Assembly: GCA_900551235.1 (NCBI GenBank)
Contig: URUU01000046.1
Coordinates: forward strand, 1 to 16,462
Reading direction: 5' to 3'
Source of the DNA: an uncultured Lachnospiraceae bacterium
GTDB taxonomy: Bacteria; Bacillota; Clostridia; Lachnospirales; Lachnospiraceae
Length of the DNA: 16,462 nt
Shown here: positions 7,760 to 14,965 of the stretch, one piece after another
How the letters are laid out: the number at the start of each line of letters is the position of its first letter
Position numbering within the stretch: position 1 is the stretch's first letter
Position numbers and translations under genes: made by a program
Notes under the pieces: generated by a model
What the model was told of the DNA's origin: nothing
Databases searched by the model: none
The model's input: only the letters and a program-made list of their open reading frames with translations

Positions 7760-8833
7760 TTATACACCGAAACTAATGCCGATGCATTTTGCTTCTTTGA
7801 TCAGCTGATCATCCGGAGAAACCATCTTCAGCTTGCCGGCCACATCACCGAGCGGTACTTTCTTGACTTTGCCATTGATGATACCTACCATGTAACCGTA
7901 TTCCTTTTTCATGATCAGAGCTGCTGCTTCCGCACCCAGTCTGGTAGACAGTACACGGTCATATGGGCAAGGGTTTCCACCTCTCTGTGTATGCCCCGGA
8001 ACAGTGATACGTACTTCGATGCCGGTCTTCTGGAAAATCTGATCTGCCAGTTCGTAGGATACGGACGGATGTTTTCTCTTTTTAATCTTTTCTTTTAATT
8101 CTTTCTTTGGAAGTGCTGCATCTTCTTTGGAGATTGCACCCTCTGCAACTGCCAGAATGGTAAATCCATGTCCGGATGCTGCTCTTTTGTGGATCGCCTC
8201 GATGATCTTATCGATATCGTAAGGAATCTCCGGAAGCAGGATGATATCCGCACCGCCGGCAATTCCGGCATGAAGTGTCAGCCAGCCAACTTTGTGTCCC
8301 ATAACTTCAACCAGAAATACACGGTTGTGAGATGCCGCTGTGGTGTGGATGCGGTCGATCGCATCCGTTGCGATGTCAACAGCACTCTGGAAACCGAATG
8401 TCATATCCGTTCCATAAATATCATTGTCTATCGTCTTTGGCAGATGGATGATATTCAGTCCTTCTTCACGCAGCAGGTTTGCTGTCTTCTGTGTTCCATT
8501 TCCCCCAAGGATCACCAGACAGTCCAGGCGCAGTTTGTAATAATTCTGTTTCATGGCTTCTACTTTATCCAGTCCGTGCTCGTCCGGTGTACGCATCAGC
8601 TTGAAAGGCTGTCTGGAGGTTCCCAGGATCGTTCCGCCCTTTGTCAGGATTCCGGAAAAATCTTTTGCGGAAAGCATACGGTAATTGCCGTAGATCAGAC
8701 CCTTGTATCCGTCATAAAAACCATAAACCTCCAGTTCCTGTACATTTGCACTGAGACCTTTGACTACCCCACGCATTGTTGCATTAAGTGCCTGACAGTC
8801 ACCGCCGCTTGTCAGCATACCAATTCTTAACAT
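7760..8833 (-). CDS. pfkA: 6-phosphofructokinase with atypical GGNGT / PKTIDND active site
   Basis: A 357-residue PFK that phosphorylates fructose 6-phosphate at the committed step of glycolysis. The N-terminal nucleotide loop MLTSGGDCQALNA, the donor-site loop GGNGT (110-114), the catalytic PKTIDND (132-138, Asp136 as base), MGHKVGW (178-184) and PGHTQRGG (279-286) are all present. It is longer than the roughly 320-residue E. coli PfkA. The Gly after the Asn suggests ATP, but Lys133 in PKTID is a feature of PPi-dependent and mixed-group enzymes. Asn112 replaces the usual Asp of GGDG(S/T), and His180 replaces the usual Arg of MGR, so the phosphoryl donor cannot be fixed from sequence. The start at 8833 has GAGGAG about 11 bases upstream. 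Its own promoter is at 8915-8943, with an inverted repeat over the expected start site. Confidence 0.9.
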   Translation of the reverse strand: MLRIGMLTSGGDCQALNATMRGVVKGLSANVQELEVYGFYDGYKGLIYGNYRMLSAKDFSGILTKGGTILGTSRQPFKLMRTPDEHGLDKVEAMKQNYYKLRLDCLVILGGNGTQKTANLLREEGLNIIHLPKTIDNDIYGTDMTFGFQSAVDIATDAIDRIHTTAASHNRVFLVEVMGHKVGWLTLHAGIAGGADIILLPEIPYDIDKIIEAIHKRAASGHGFTILAVAEGAISKEDAALPKKELKEKIKKRKHPSVSYELADQIFQKTGIEVRITVPGHTQRGGNPCPYDRVLSTRLGAEAAALIMKKEYGYMVGIINGKVKKVPLGDVAGKLKMVSPDDQLIKEAKCIGISFGV

Positions 8834-8874
8834 TTGCTACCACACTCCTCTTTTTGATTTTAACCTGATTAAGT

Positions 8875-8915
8875 TTAAGGCAGGTGGTTCCTGCCTTCGA
8901 CACCACCTGCCTCAA
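8875..8915. repeat. Long inverted repeat over the pfkA transcription start region
   Basis: GGCAGGTGGT (8879-8888) and ACCACCTGCC (8902-8911) are perfect 10-bp arms, extendable to 14 bp with one G-T pair. The 13-base centre holds another CCTGCC, which could pair alternatively with the first GGCAGG. The repeat lies right at the position where transcription from the promoter at 8915-8943 should begin. It may be an operator or 5' leader hairpin of pfkA. It could also stop transcription from the flavodiiron gene, but no T run follows it on the minus strand. Confidence 0.6.
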
Positions 8916-8943
8916 TTATATAATATTTTTCTCTTCACTACAA
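8915..8943 (-). promoter_or_regulatory. Vegetative-type promoter of pfkA
   Basis: On the minus strand TTGTAG (8943-8938) and a perfect TATAAT (8920-8915) are separated by exactly 17 bases. The promoter starts 8 bases after the flavodiiron gene's stop codon and lies about 80-110 bases before the pfkA ATG. The -35 matches consensus at only three positions, while the -10 is perfect. Confidence 0.6.
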
Positions 8944-8951
8944 CGGTAAAA

Positions 8952-11501
8952 TCAATAACTTTCTGTTTCCTTCTCCAGGATCACTTCCGCAAAAGTCGCT
9001 TTCCTCTCAATCAGTTTTGTCAGTTTTGCCATTTTTGATACATTTCCGATCAAAATCACACCGCAGAGCTTTCCATTCAGGAAATACAGTTTTTCGTACT
9101 GCTTTTTACTCCTGTCACAGATCTCCAGTGTTTTATAGAGGAGATTTTTGTTTCTGCCATTATCTCCGATCGCATACAGGGAAGTATTCATTCCATTAAA
9201 GGAAAGCGGCATCTGCACTTTCTGATAAGTCACACACTCCCCGGCTGCATTTGCTCCTGCGACTTTTCCCTGTTCACTTGCTTCTGACCAGAGTGCTGCA
9301 TTTTCCCCTTCAAATTCCACACAGTCTCCGCAGGCATAGATATCTCTCTCACTGGTCTGCATTTTTTCATCTGCAACGACTGCCCGGTTTATCCTAAGCC
9401 CCATCTTTTCTGCAAGTTCTGTATTTGCACGCACACCGCAGGAAATCAGAACCAGATCTGCCGCGATTTCTTCCCCGTCTGCCAGGCAGACGGCCGTCAC
9501 ACGTTCCTGTCCTTTGATCTTCTTGGTCTTTACTCCGGTGCGGATCATGATGCCTGCACTTTCCGCGACTGTTTTAAGCATTGCTGCCGCACCTTCATCT
9601 AACTGTCTTCCCATCAGAACCGGAGCCGCTTCCAGAACGGTGACACCACATCCTGCCTTTTTCAGCTCCCAGGCTGCCTCAAGTCCAAGTACCCCGCCGC
9701 CGATCACGACCGCATGTCCGTTCTTTGGTATCATCCGCTCGATTTTTCTGGCATCTTCCAGTGTACGGATCGCAGCCACCTGCTGTTTTTCACTTCCCGG
9801 GATCGGAGGCACAAAGCTTTTCGCTCCCAACGCATAGATCAGTTTCGTATATTTCAGACGCATACCATCCTCAAGCACAACTTCTTTTTTCTCTTTATCC
9901 ACTGAAACAATCTTTTTGCCAAGGATCTGAGCGACTTGATTTTCCTCATACCATCTCTTTGGTTCCACCTGGATCTGACTGATCTCAAGCCCGGCATTCA
10001 ATGCCTTTGTCAGCATTGGACGATTATACGTTGGATATTTTTCCTCTGATACCATAAGAATGGAAGAAGTCTTATCCCGCTCCCGGATGGCTTTTGCCGC
10101 GTTGAGTCCTGCTGTACCGTTTCCAAGGATCACATAAAATTCATCGCCGTCTTTTCGATACGTGCTTTCTTTCTCTTCCACCGGCACAAAATTTTCACGT
10201 CCGACACCGCAGACCGGACATACCTCCAGTGAAGAATCAAAGATCTCTCCGCACACCAGACATTTTACAAGTCTGCGGCTGCCTTTGACCGTTTCTCCCG
10301 TCTTTTTATCCTGCAGCAGAGAACCAAAATTATAGCCATATTCGAAGGCATCCACAAGATCCGTATCTCCCGGACGGAAACGGATGCGAAGTCCGTCCAC
10401 GGTATTCATGCGAAGCTGCTTCAGACGCTCCATGATATGCGGCACGCCTTCTCCGCTCCAGCCGTAACTGCCAAATGCACTTGCCATTTTCCCGCCATGC
10501 GTTCCTGCAAAAATAGATGTAGTCAGATCCCAGATCGGCTTTAATGCCTCCCCGACGATCGTTGGTGTTCCAAATAAAATACCATCGGCAAATTCAATCT
10601 CTTCCAGTACCTTTGCCTGATCTGCTGTCACCATATCGTAGCTTCGCACATCAATATCACCGCTGGCTTTGATGCCTTCTGCAATCTTCTCTGCGATCTG
10701 TTTTGTATATCCATAGGCACTTACATAAGGAATAATGACCGTTTTTTTCTGATTTGGATTGATCACAGTACACCATCTCTCATACGTATCTTCGATAAAG
10801 TCGATTCCGGAATCCAGCACCGGGCCATGTCCCGGACAGATCATTGAAACATCCAGTTCCCTTACACGCTTCAGAGCTTTCAGCATAAACGGTTTGAACG
10901 GTCCGATGATGCAGTTAAAATAATATTTGGTTGCCCGCATATAACCCTCATGGTCTGTCACTTTGCTGACCAGCACATCCGGAAAACCGTAATGGGAGCC
11001 AAACGAATCACAAGTCACAAGCACCTGCTCTTCTTCAATAAACGTGTACATGGTATCCGGCCAGTGCAGATTCGGGACCAGCAGAAAACGCAGTGTTTTC
11101 TCTCCGATTTTCATCGTCTCATTGTCATGCACGATCAGACTGCAGAATTCCCCGTTTACGATTTCTTTCAAGAATCCGGCTGCGCAGGCAGTGGAAATGA
11201 TCTTCAGCTGCGGACTTAAGTTTAACAGACGCTGTACACTGCCCGCATGATCCGGCTCCGTATGGTTGACTACCAGATAATCAATCTTCGTCACATCGAT
11301 CACTTCGCCAAGTTTCTCCATCCATTCCTCAAAAAAAGCTTCCTTTACTGTTTCAAATAATATAACTTTACCGCCGCTTTTGAGCACATAAGAATTGTAT
11401 GTTGTACCAAATTCTGTGTACATGATAATATCAAAAACCCTGAGCGTGTCATCCACGATCCCCGCCCAGTAAAAATCATCTCTCAGCTTTAATGTTTTCA
11501 T
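8952..11501 (-). CDS. Class F flavodiiron protein: diiron-flavodoxin-rubredoxin-NADH:rubredoxin oxidoreductase fusion
   Basis: An 849-residue cytosolic protein carrying a whole electron chain from NAD(P)H to O2 or NO. It begins with a metallo-beta-lactamase-like diiron domain with all six expected ligands (His80, Glu82, Asp84, then His146, Asp165, His225). A flavodoxin domain (about 255-400, FMN loop PYVSAYGYTKQ) follows, then a rubredoxin-like domain (Cys414, Cys417, Cys428, Cys431) and an FAD/NADH oxidoreductase (about 454-849, with GNGTAGLNAA and VVIGGGVLGLEAA loops). The two CxxC pairs are only 10 residues apart, a 'short-spacer' rubredoxin as described for clostridial class F enzymes such as that of Clostridioides difficile, an O2 reductase. 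The start at 11501 (MKTLKLRDDFYWAG) is chosen over an ATG at 11525 because AGGAGG lies 6 bases upstream. It is divergent from a Crp/Fnr regulator. Confidence 0.93.
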   Translation of the reverse strand: MKTLKLRDDFYWAGIVDDTLRVFDIIMYTEFGTTYNSYVLKSGGKVILFETVKEAFFEEWMEKLGEVIDVTKIDYLVVNHTEPDHAGSVQRLLNLSPQLKIISTACAAGFLKEIVNGEFCSLIVHDNETMKIGEKTLRFLLVPNLHWPDTMYTFIEEEQVLVTCDSFGSHYGFPDVLVSKVTDHEGYMRATKYYFNCIIGPFKPFMLKALKRVRELDVSMICPGHGPVLDSGIDFIEDTYERWCTVINPNQKKTVIIPYVSAYGYTKQIAEKIAEGIKASGDIDVRSYDMVTADQAKVLEEIEFADGILFGTPTIVGEALKPIWDLTTSIFAGTHGGKMASAFGSYGWSGEGVPHIMERLKQLRMNTVDGLRIRFRPGDTDLVDAFEYGYNFGSLLQDKKTGETVKGSRRLVKCLVCGEIFDSSLEVCPVCGVGRENFVPVEEKESTYRKDGDEFYVILGNGTAGLNAAKAIRERDKTSSILMVSEEKYPTYNRPMLTKALNAGLEISQIQVEPKRWYEENQVAQILGKKIVSVDKEKKEVVLEDGMRLKYTKLIYALGAKSFVPPIPGSEKQQVAAIRTLEDARKIERMIPKNGHAVVIGGGVLGLEAAWELKKAGCGVTVLEAAPVLMGRQLDEGAAAMLKTVAESAGIMIRTGVKTKKIKGQERVTAVCLADGEEIAADLVLISCGVRANTELAEKMGLRINRAVVADEKMQTSERDIYACGDCVEFEGENAALWSEASEQGKVAGANAAGECVTYQKVQMPLSFNGMNTSLYAIGDNGRNKNLLYKTLEICDRSKKQYEKLYFLNGKLCGVILIGNVSKMAKLTKLIERKATFAEVILEKETESY

Positions 11502-11594
11502 AGCATACCTCCTGTAGTTCTCCAAGTGCTTTAGATCTTCGCAGTTGTATTTTTATCCCTGAAGCAAAATGCCCTGCGCAGCTTTAAGTTTTTT

Positions 11595-11600
11595 ATTATA
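11595..11600 (-). promoter_or_regulatory. Possible -10 element of the flavodiiron gene
   Basis: The minus strand shows a perfect TATAAT about 94 bases before the ATG at 11501. No good -35 element is found 16-18 bases upstream, which would fit an activator-dependent promoter, but this rests on a single AT-rich hexamer. Confidence 0.3.
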
Positions 11601-11612
11601 GTAAATTATCAT

Positions 11613-11641
11613 TTGCTTTTTTGTTGTAGTTATACTATACT
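11613..11641 (+). promoter_or_regulatory. Candidate promoter of the Crp/Fnr-family gene
   Basis: TTGCTT (11613-11618) and TATACT (11636-11641) are 17 bases apart. The expected start is near 11648, so the palindrome at 11661-11676 would lie just downstream of it. Confidence 0.45.
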
Positions 11642-11660
11642 TTATTGCAGAATATATTTC

Positions 11661-11676
11661 TGTTGCATATGCAACA
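11661..11676. promoter_or_regulatory. Perfect 16-bp palindrome, likely Crp/Fnr-family operator
   Basis: TGTTGCATATGCAACA reads identically on both strands. Its size and TGTTG...CAACA edges suit a Crp/Fnr dimer. It sits 18 bases before the regulator's ATG, between its predicted start site and its ribosome binding site, where bound protein would block its own transcription. The same regulator could act on the divergent flavodiiron gene. The link to this regulator is inferred from position. Confidence 0.6.
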
Positions 11677-11694
11677 TTTTACGGGAGGATACTT

Positions 11695-12393
11695 ATGCAC
11701 ACCAAAATTTCTCTTTTTACCGGCATCACACCGGACGAATATAAACGCATGATGAGCTGTTTCCACGCGATCGAAAAGTCTTTTTCCGCCGATGAGACCA
11801 TCTGTTTTTTCTCCGACCACCCGGATCGCATCGGTTGTCTTCTGGAAGGTGAAGCTGCCATCATCCGCACGCACTTAGATGGTCGCCAGACCATTCTGGA
11901 ATATCTCAAAGAAGGTGATGTCTTCGGCTCTGCACTTTCTGCCCTGTCACCTGACTGCGATTCTTTGCAGGTGGTCTGCATAAAAAACTGCAAGATCCAG
12001 TTTATCGACTATGCCCACCTGATCAAACGCTGCCCAAATGCCTGCAGTTTTCACAGTCTTTTAGTCAGCAATGCACTTCAGCTAATCTCCAGAAAAGCAA
12101 TTGCTTTAAGCGAACATCTGGAAATTTTATCTCAGAGAACGACAAAAGAAAAGCTCCTGTGCTATTTCGAAAAACTTGCACAGGAGCAACATTCAGACAG
12201 CTTTACGCTGCCTTTTTCTTTAACTACACTTGCCGATTATCTTTCCGTTGACCGCAGTGCCATGATGCGTGAACTGAAAAAATTAAAGGCAGAAGGAATT
12301 GTGAAATCAGACCGCAAAACTTTCACACTTATTCATCAAAATCTGCTTCAAACACGCCTTCCGGTGTCCGCATCGTCAAAATTCCAAGATTGA
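11695..12393 (+). CDS. Crp/Fnr-family transcriptional regulator
   Basis: A 232-residue regulator with an N-terminal cyclic-nucleotide-binding-like beta-barrel (about 25-115, including LLEGEAAIIRTHLDGRQTILEYLKEGDVFG), a dimerisation helix (about 120-148) and a C-terminal winged helix-turn-helix (about 176-203, TTLADYLSVDRSAMMRELKK). The N-terminal four-cysteine cluster motif of Fnr is absent, so an Fe-S sensor of that type is unlikely; ligand unknown. GGGAGG lies 6 bases before the ATG. The divergent flavodiiron gene suggests control of an O2 or nitrosative stress response, as for HcpR-type relatives, by inference. The last 21 codons overlap the 3' end of a convergent minus-strand gene, and a terminator for the opposite strand is embedded in its coding sequence. 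Confidence 0.88.
   Translation: MHTKISLFTGITPDEYKRMMSCFHAIEKSFSADETICFFSDHPDRIGCLLEGEAAIIRTHLDGRQTILEYLKEGDVFGSALSALSPDCDSLQVVCIKNCKIQFIDYAHLIKRCPNACSFHSLLVSNALQLISRKAIALSEHLEILSQRTTKEKLLCYFEKLAQEQHSDSFTLPFSLTTLADYLSVDRSAMMRELKKLKAEGIVKSDRKTFTLIHQNLLQTRLPVSASSKFQD
12140..12187 (-). terminator. Intrinsic terminator of the minus-strand operon, inside the regulator gene
   Basis: GCTCCTGTGC (12153-12162) and GCACAGGAGC (12178-12187) form a perfect 10-bp stem with a 15-base loop. On the minus strand the stem is followed at once by TTTTCTTTTGTC, a proper T tract. It lies about 140 bases past the stop of the small gene at 12329, with no other terminator between. On the plus strand no T run follows. 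Confidence 0.7.
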
Positions 12394-12586
12394 AATCCTC
12401 ATCCTGGATTGTGATATGGTATTCAAAAACCACATCTTCCTCAAATTTTGACAGAAGCAGATAGGTTCCGTTTTCTTTTCCGTCAATCTGATCACAGATG
12501 TCATTGTATACATCTTCTCCGGAAATCGCTCTTGGATAGCCGGATGCTTTGATTTTCTGTTCAATGGCCTCATACAGTTCGTTCAT
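12329..12586 (-). CDS. Small acidic conserved-looking protein of unknown function
   Basis: An 85-residue soluble acidic protein without membrane segment, signal peptide or recognised motif. It has a helical N-terminus (MNELYEAIEQKIKASGYP) and a strand-rich second half (TYLLLSKFEEDVVFEYHITIQDEDFNLGIL). The start at 12586 has an AGAGGA site 8 bases upstream, and codon use looks like that of the neighbours, so it is probably real. It follows the O-acetylhomoserine sulfhydrylase gene by 53 bases on the same strand, and its 3' end overlaps the convergent Crp/Fnr gene by 65 bases. I cannot assign a function. Confidence 0.75.
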   Translation of the reverse strand: MNELYEAIEQKIKASGYPRAISGEDVYNDICDQIDGKENGTYLLLSKFEEDVVFEYHITIQDEDFNLGILTMRTPEGVFEADFDE

Positions 12587-12639
12587 CGTACGTTTCCTCT
12601 CTTTCTGCCCCCTATGGCAGTGCCTTCTTCACAGTCTTG

Positions 12640-13932
12640 TCAGGCATTCTGCCCAATGGCATCCAGAGCCTGTGCAATATCCGCGATCAGATCGTTCTTA
12701 TCTTCCAGTCCACAGGAGATCCGGATCAACCCTGCCGGAATACCGGCTTCGAGCAGCTGCTCATCTGTCATCTGTCTGTGCGTGGAAGTTGCCGGATTCA
12801 GGCAGCAGGTTCTGGCATCTGCCACATGTGTCTCGATTGCTGCCAGTTTCAGATTTTTCATAAATTTCTCTGCTGCCTCTCTTCCGCCTTTCAGCTCAAA
12901 GGAAACAACACCGCATCCTCCGTTTGGAAGATATTTTTTTGCAATTTCGTAGTACTTGTTTGATGGAAGTGTCGGATAACTAACAAATTCTACTTTATCA
13001 TGCTTCTCCAGAAATTCTGCAACTGCCTGTCCGTTTTCCACATGTCTTGGCATACGCACATGAAGTGATTCCAGACCGAGATTTAAAATAAATGCACTCT
13101 GCGGAGACTGGGCACAGCCAAGATCACGCATCAGTTGTGACGTACACTTTGTGATAAATGCACCTTCTTTTCCAAATTTCTCTGCATAGGTAATTCCGTG
13201 ATAAGATTCATCCGGCGTACAAAGCCCCGGAAATTTATCTGCATGAGCCATCCAGTCAAAATTGCCTCCATCAATAATCGCTCCGCCAATTGCCGCACCA
13301 TGTCCATCCATATACTTTGTGGTAGAATGGGTCACGATGTCTGCTCCCCATTCAATCGGGCGCAGATTTACCGGTGTCGGAAAGGTATTGTCTACGATCA
13401 GCGGTACTCCATGTGCGTGCGCTGCTTTTGCAAATTTTTCAATATCCAATACCGTAAGTGCCGGATTCGCAATAGATTCACCAAATACTGCTTTTGTATT
13501 TTCCTGAAATGCTGCATTTAATTCTTCTTCCGTGCAGTCCGGATCAATAAATGTCACATCCACACCCATTTTTTTCATTGTTACGGAAATCAGGTTATAG
13601 GTTCCGCCATAAATGGAGGAGGAAGCTACAATATGGCTGCCGGCCTCACAGATATTGAACAGTGCAAAGAAATTAGCTGCCTGACCGGAAGAAGTCAGCA
13701 TACCGGCTTTGCCCCCCTCTAATGCTGTAATCTTTGCCGCCACATAGTCGTTGGTCGGATTCTGAAGTCTGGAATAAAAATATCCTTCTGCTTCCAGATC
13801 AAACAGCTTTCCCATGTCTTCGCTCGTATTATATTTGTAAGTCGTTGACTGAATGATCGGAATCTGCCTTGGTTCTCCGTTTCCCGGTGTATAACCCGCC
13901 TGTACACATTTTGTATTCATTGAATAATCCAT
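12640..13932 (-). CDS. metY: O-acetylhomoserine aminocarboxypropyltransferase / cysteine synthase family
   Basis: A 430-residue PLP enzyme of the Cys/Met metabolism family that makes homocysteine from O-acetyl-homoserine and sulfide, leading to methionine. Landmarks, numbered from the chosen start: the PLP/phosphate segment YSRLQNPT (about 53-60), SSGQAA (81-86), the cofactor aspartate in VDNTF (Asp181), and the Schiff-base lysine in HSTTKYMDGHG (Lys206). The start at 13932 lies 8 bases after an AAGGTGG site; a GTG at 13944 in frame is part of that site and is rejected. The BASS transporter gene ends 37 bases upstream on the same strand, and a small unknown gene follows. A cystathionine-type lyase role is less likely given the length of about 430 residues. 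Confidence 0.92.
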   Translation of the reverse strand: MDYSMNTKCVQAGYTPGNGEPRQIPIIQSTTYKYNTSEDMGKLFDLEAEGYFYSRLQNPTNDYVAAKITALEGGKAGMLTSSGQAANFFALFNICEAGSHIVASSSIYGGTYNLISVTMKKMGVDVTFIDPDCTEEELNAAFQENTKAVFGESIANPALTVLDIEKFAKAAHAHGVPLIVDNTFPTPVNLRPIEWGADIVTHSTTKYMDGHGAAIGGAIIDGGNFDWMAHADKFPGLCTPDESYHGITYAEKFGKEGAFITKCTSQLMRDLGCAQSPQSAFILNLGLESLHVRMPRHVENGQAVAEFLEKHDKVEFVSYPTLPSNKYYEIAKKYLPNGGCGVVSFELKGGREAAEKFMKNLKLAAIETHVADARTCCLNPATSTHRQMTDEQLLEAGIPAGLIRISCGLEDKNDLIADIAQALDAIGQNA

Positions 13933-13969
13933 AATTTTGTCCACCTTCTATTTTGATAATAGTTATATG

Positions 13970-14962
13970 TTATACCCTTTTGTGTAAACTGTAAAGAAAA
14001 AGCGGAAAAACAGCGGCAGGAGATATTCCTTTTCTTCGGATTCCGGCAAAAACAGAGCCGGAAATATTATGCCATACGCTGAAGATCGCTCCTGGAAGGG
14101 TTGCCAGCGGGCTTGTCGCAAAATTTGCAGCCGCAAGGGAAACGGCAAGTCCGCTGTTCTGCATTCCCACTTCGATTGCGATTGCTGTTGCCTTGGAATA
14201 TTCGATGTGGAATATTTTTGCTGCCAGAAGTCCAAGCCCCATGCCGCAGAGGTTGTGGATTGCTACGACGAGCAATACCAGTACACCGCAGCTTAAGATT
14301 TTTTCTGCATTTACTGATACAATTCCGGAAATGATCATCACGATTGACACAACCGAGATCAGCGGCAGAACCTCCGATATTTTTTCGATCTGCTTTCCGA
14401 ATAATGTCCGGATCAGGATACCAAGAAGGACAGGGATCAGAATTACTTTTACAACGGAGATTACCATGGCCCAGAAAGACACTTCTACCCAGGTTCCTGC
14501 CAGAAGATAAACCAGCAGTGGTGTCATCAGCGGAGCGATCAGGGTTGAGGCGATCGTCATGCCAACGGAAAGTGCCACATCACCTCCTGCAATGTAGGTG
14601 ATCACGTTGCTCGCCGTTCCGCCTGGACAGCAGCCGACTAAGATCACACCAAGTGCCAGTTCGGTCGGAAGTTTTAAGATCATACAGAGAATCCAGGCGA
14701 TCAGCGGCATGATCGTATACTGTGACACGAATCCTATCAGCACTTCTTTTGGTTTTGAAAATACAACTTTGAAATCCTCCATCCGGATCGTGAGCCCCAT
14801 TCCGAACATCGCCACGCCAAGAAATACCGATGTGTATTTTGTCGTCCAGGCAAAACCGTCCCGCCAGAAAAAGGCAAGTATGGAAAATGCAATGATAATC
14901 ACACCGATGTATTTTGTTAAAAAGGAACTGATTTTTCCGATTTTATTCATAATATTCTTCAT
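13970..14962 (-). CDS. BASS-family transporter (bile acid:sodium symporter fold), probable pantoate-type transporter
   Basis: A 330-residue integral membrane protein with about nine to ten hydrophobic helices and the family's conserved segments, including FGMGLTIRMEDF (about 53-64), GCCPGGTASNVITYIAGGDVALSVGMT (about 111-137) and EVGMQNSGLAVSLA (about 265-278). Members of this superfamily carry bile acids, pyruvate or, as Salmonella PanS, ketopantoate, pantoate and pantothenate. Here the gene begins only 3 bases after the panC stop, so a coupled role in pantothenate precursor supply is the best guess from context, not from a diagnostic residue. The start at 14962 has a poor ribosome binding site; translation coupled to panC, or a start at the ATG at 14950, is likely. 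Confidence 0.85.
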   Translation of the reverse strand: MKNIMNKIGKISSFLTKYIGVIIIAFSILAFFWRDGFAWTTKYTSVFLGVAMFGMGLTIRMEDFKVVFSKPKEVLIGFVSQYTIMPLIAWILCMILKLPTELALGVILVGCCPGGTASNVITYIAGGDVALSVGMTIASTLIAPLMTPLLVYLLAGTWVEVSFWAMVISVVKVILIPVLLGILIRTLFGKQIEKISEVLPLISVVSIVMIISGIVSVNAEKILSCGVLVLLVVAIHNLCGMGLGLLAAKIFHIEYSKATAIAIEVGMQNSGLAVSLAAANFATSPLATLPGAIFSVWHNISGSVFAGIRRKGISPAAVFPLFLYSLHKRV

Positions 14963-14965
14963 AGG

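Noticed and set aside
8168..8830. Plus-strand open frame of 220 codons opposite pfkA
   Set aside because: It is antisense to a well-conserved PFK and has low-complexity, unlikely composition.
11502..11525. Upstream ATG at 11525 as start of the flavodiiron gene
   Set aside because: The AGGAGG site lies between the two ATGs and fits 11501; family proteins begin near that Met.
13970..14962. A true bile acid transporter
   Set aside because: The family name is historical; the immediate panC neighbour points to a pantoate-type substrate, although neither is proven.
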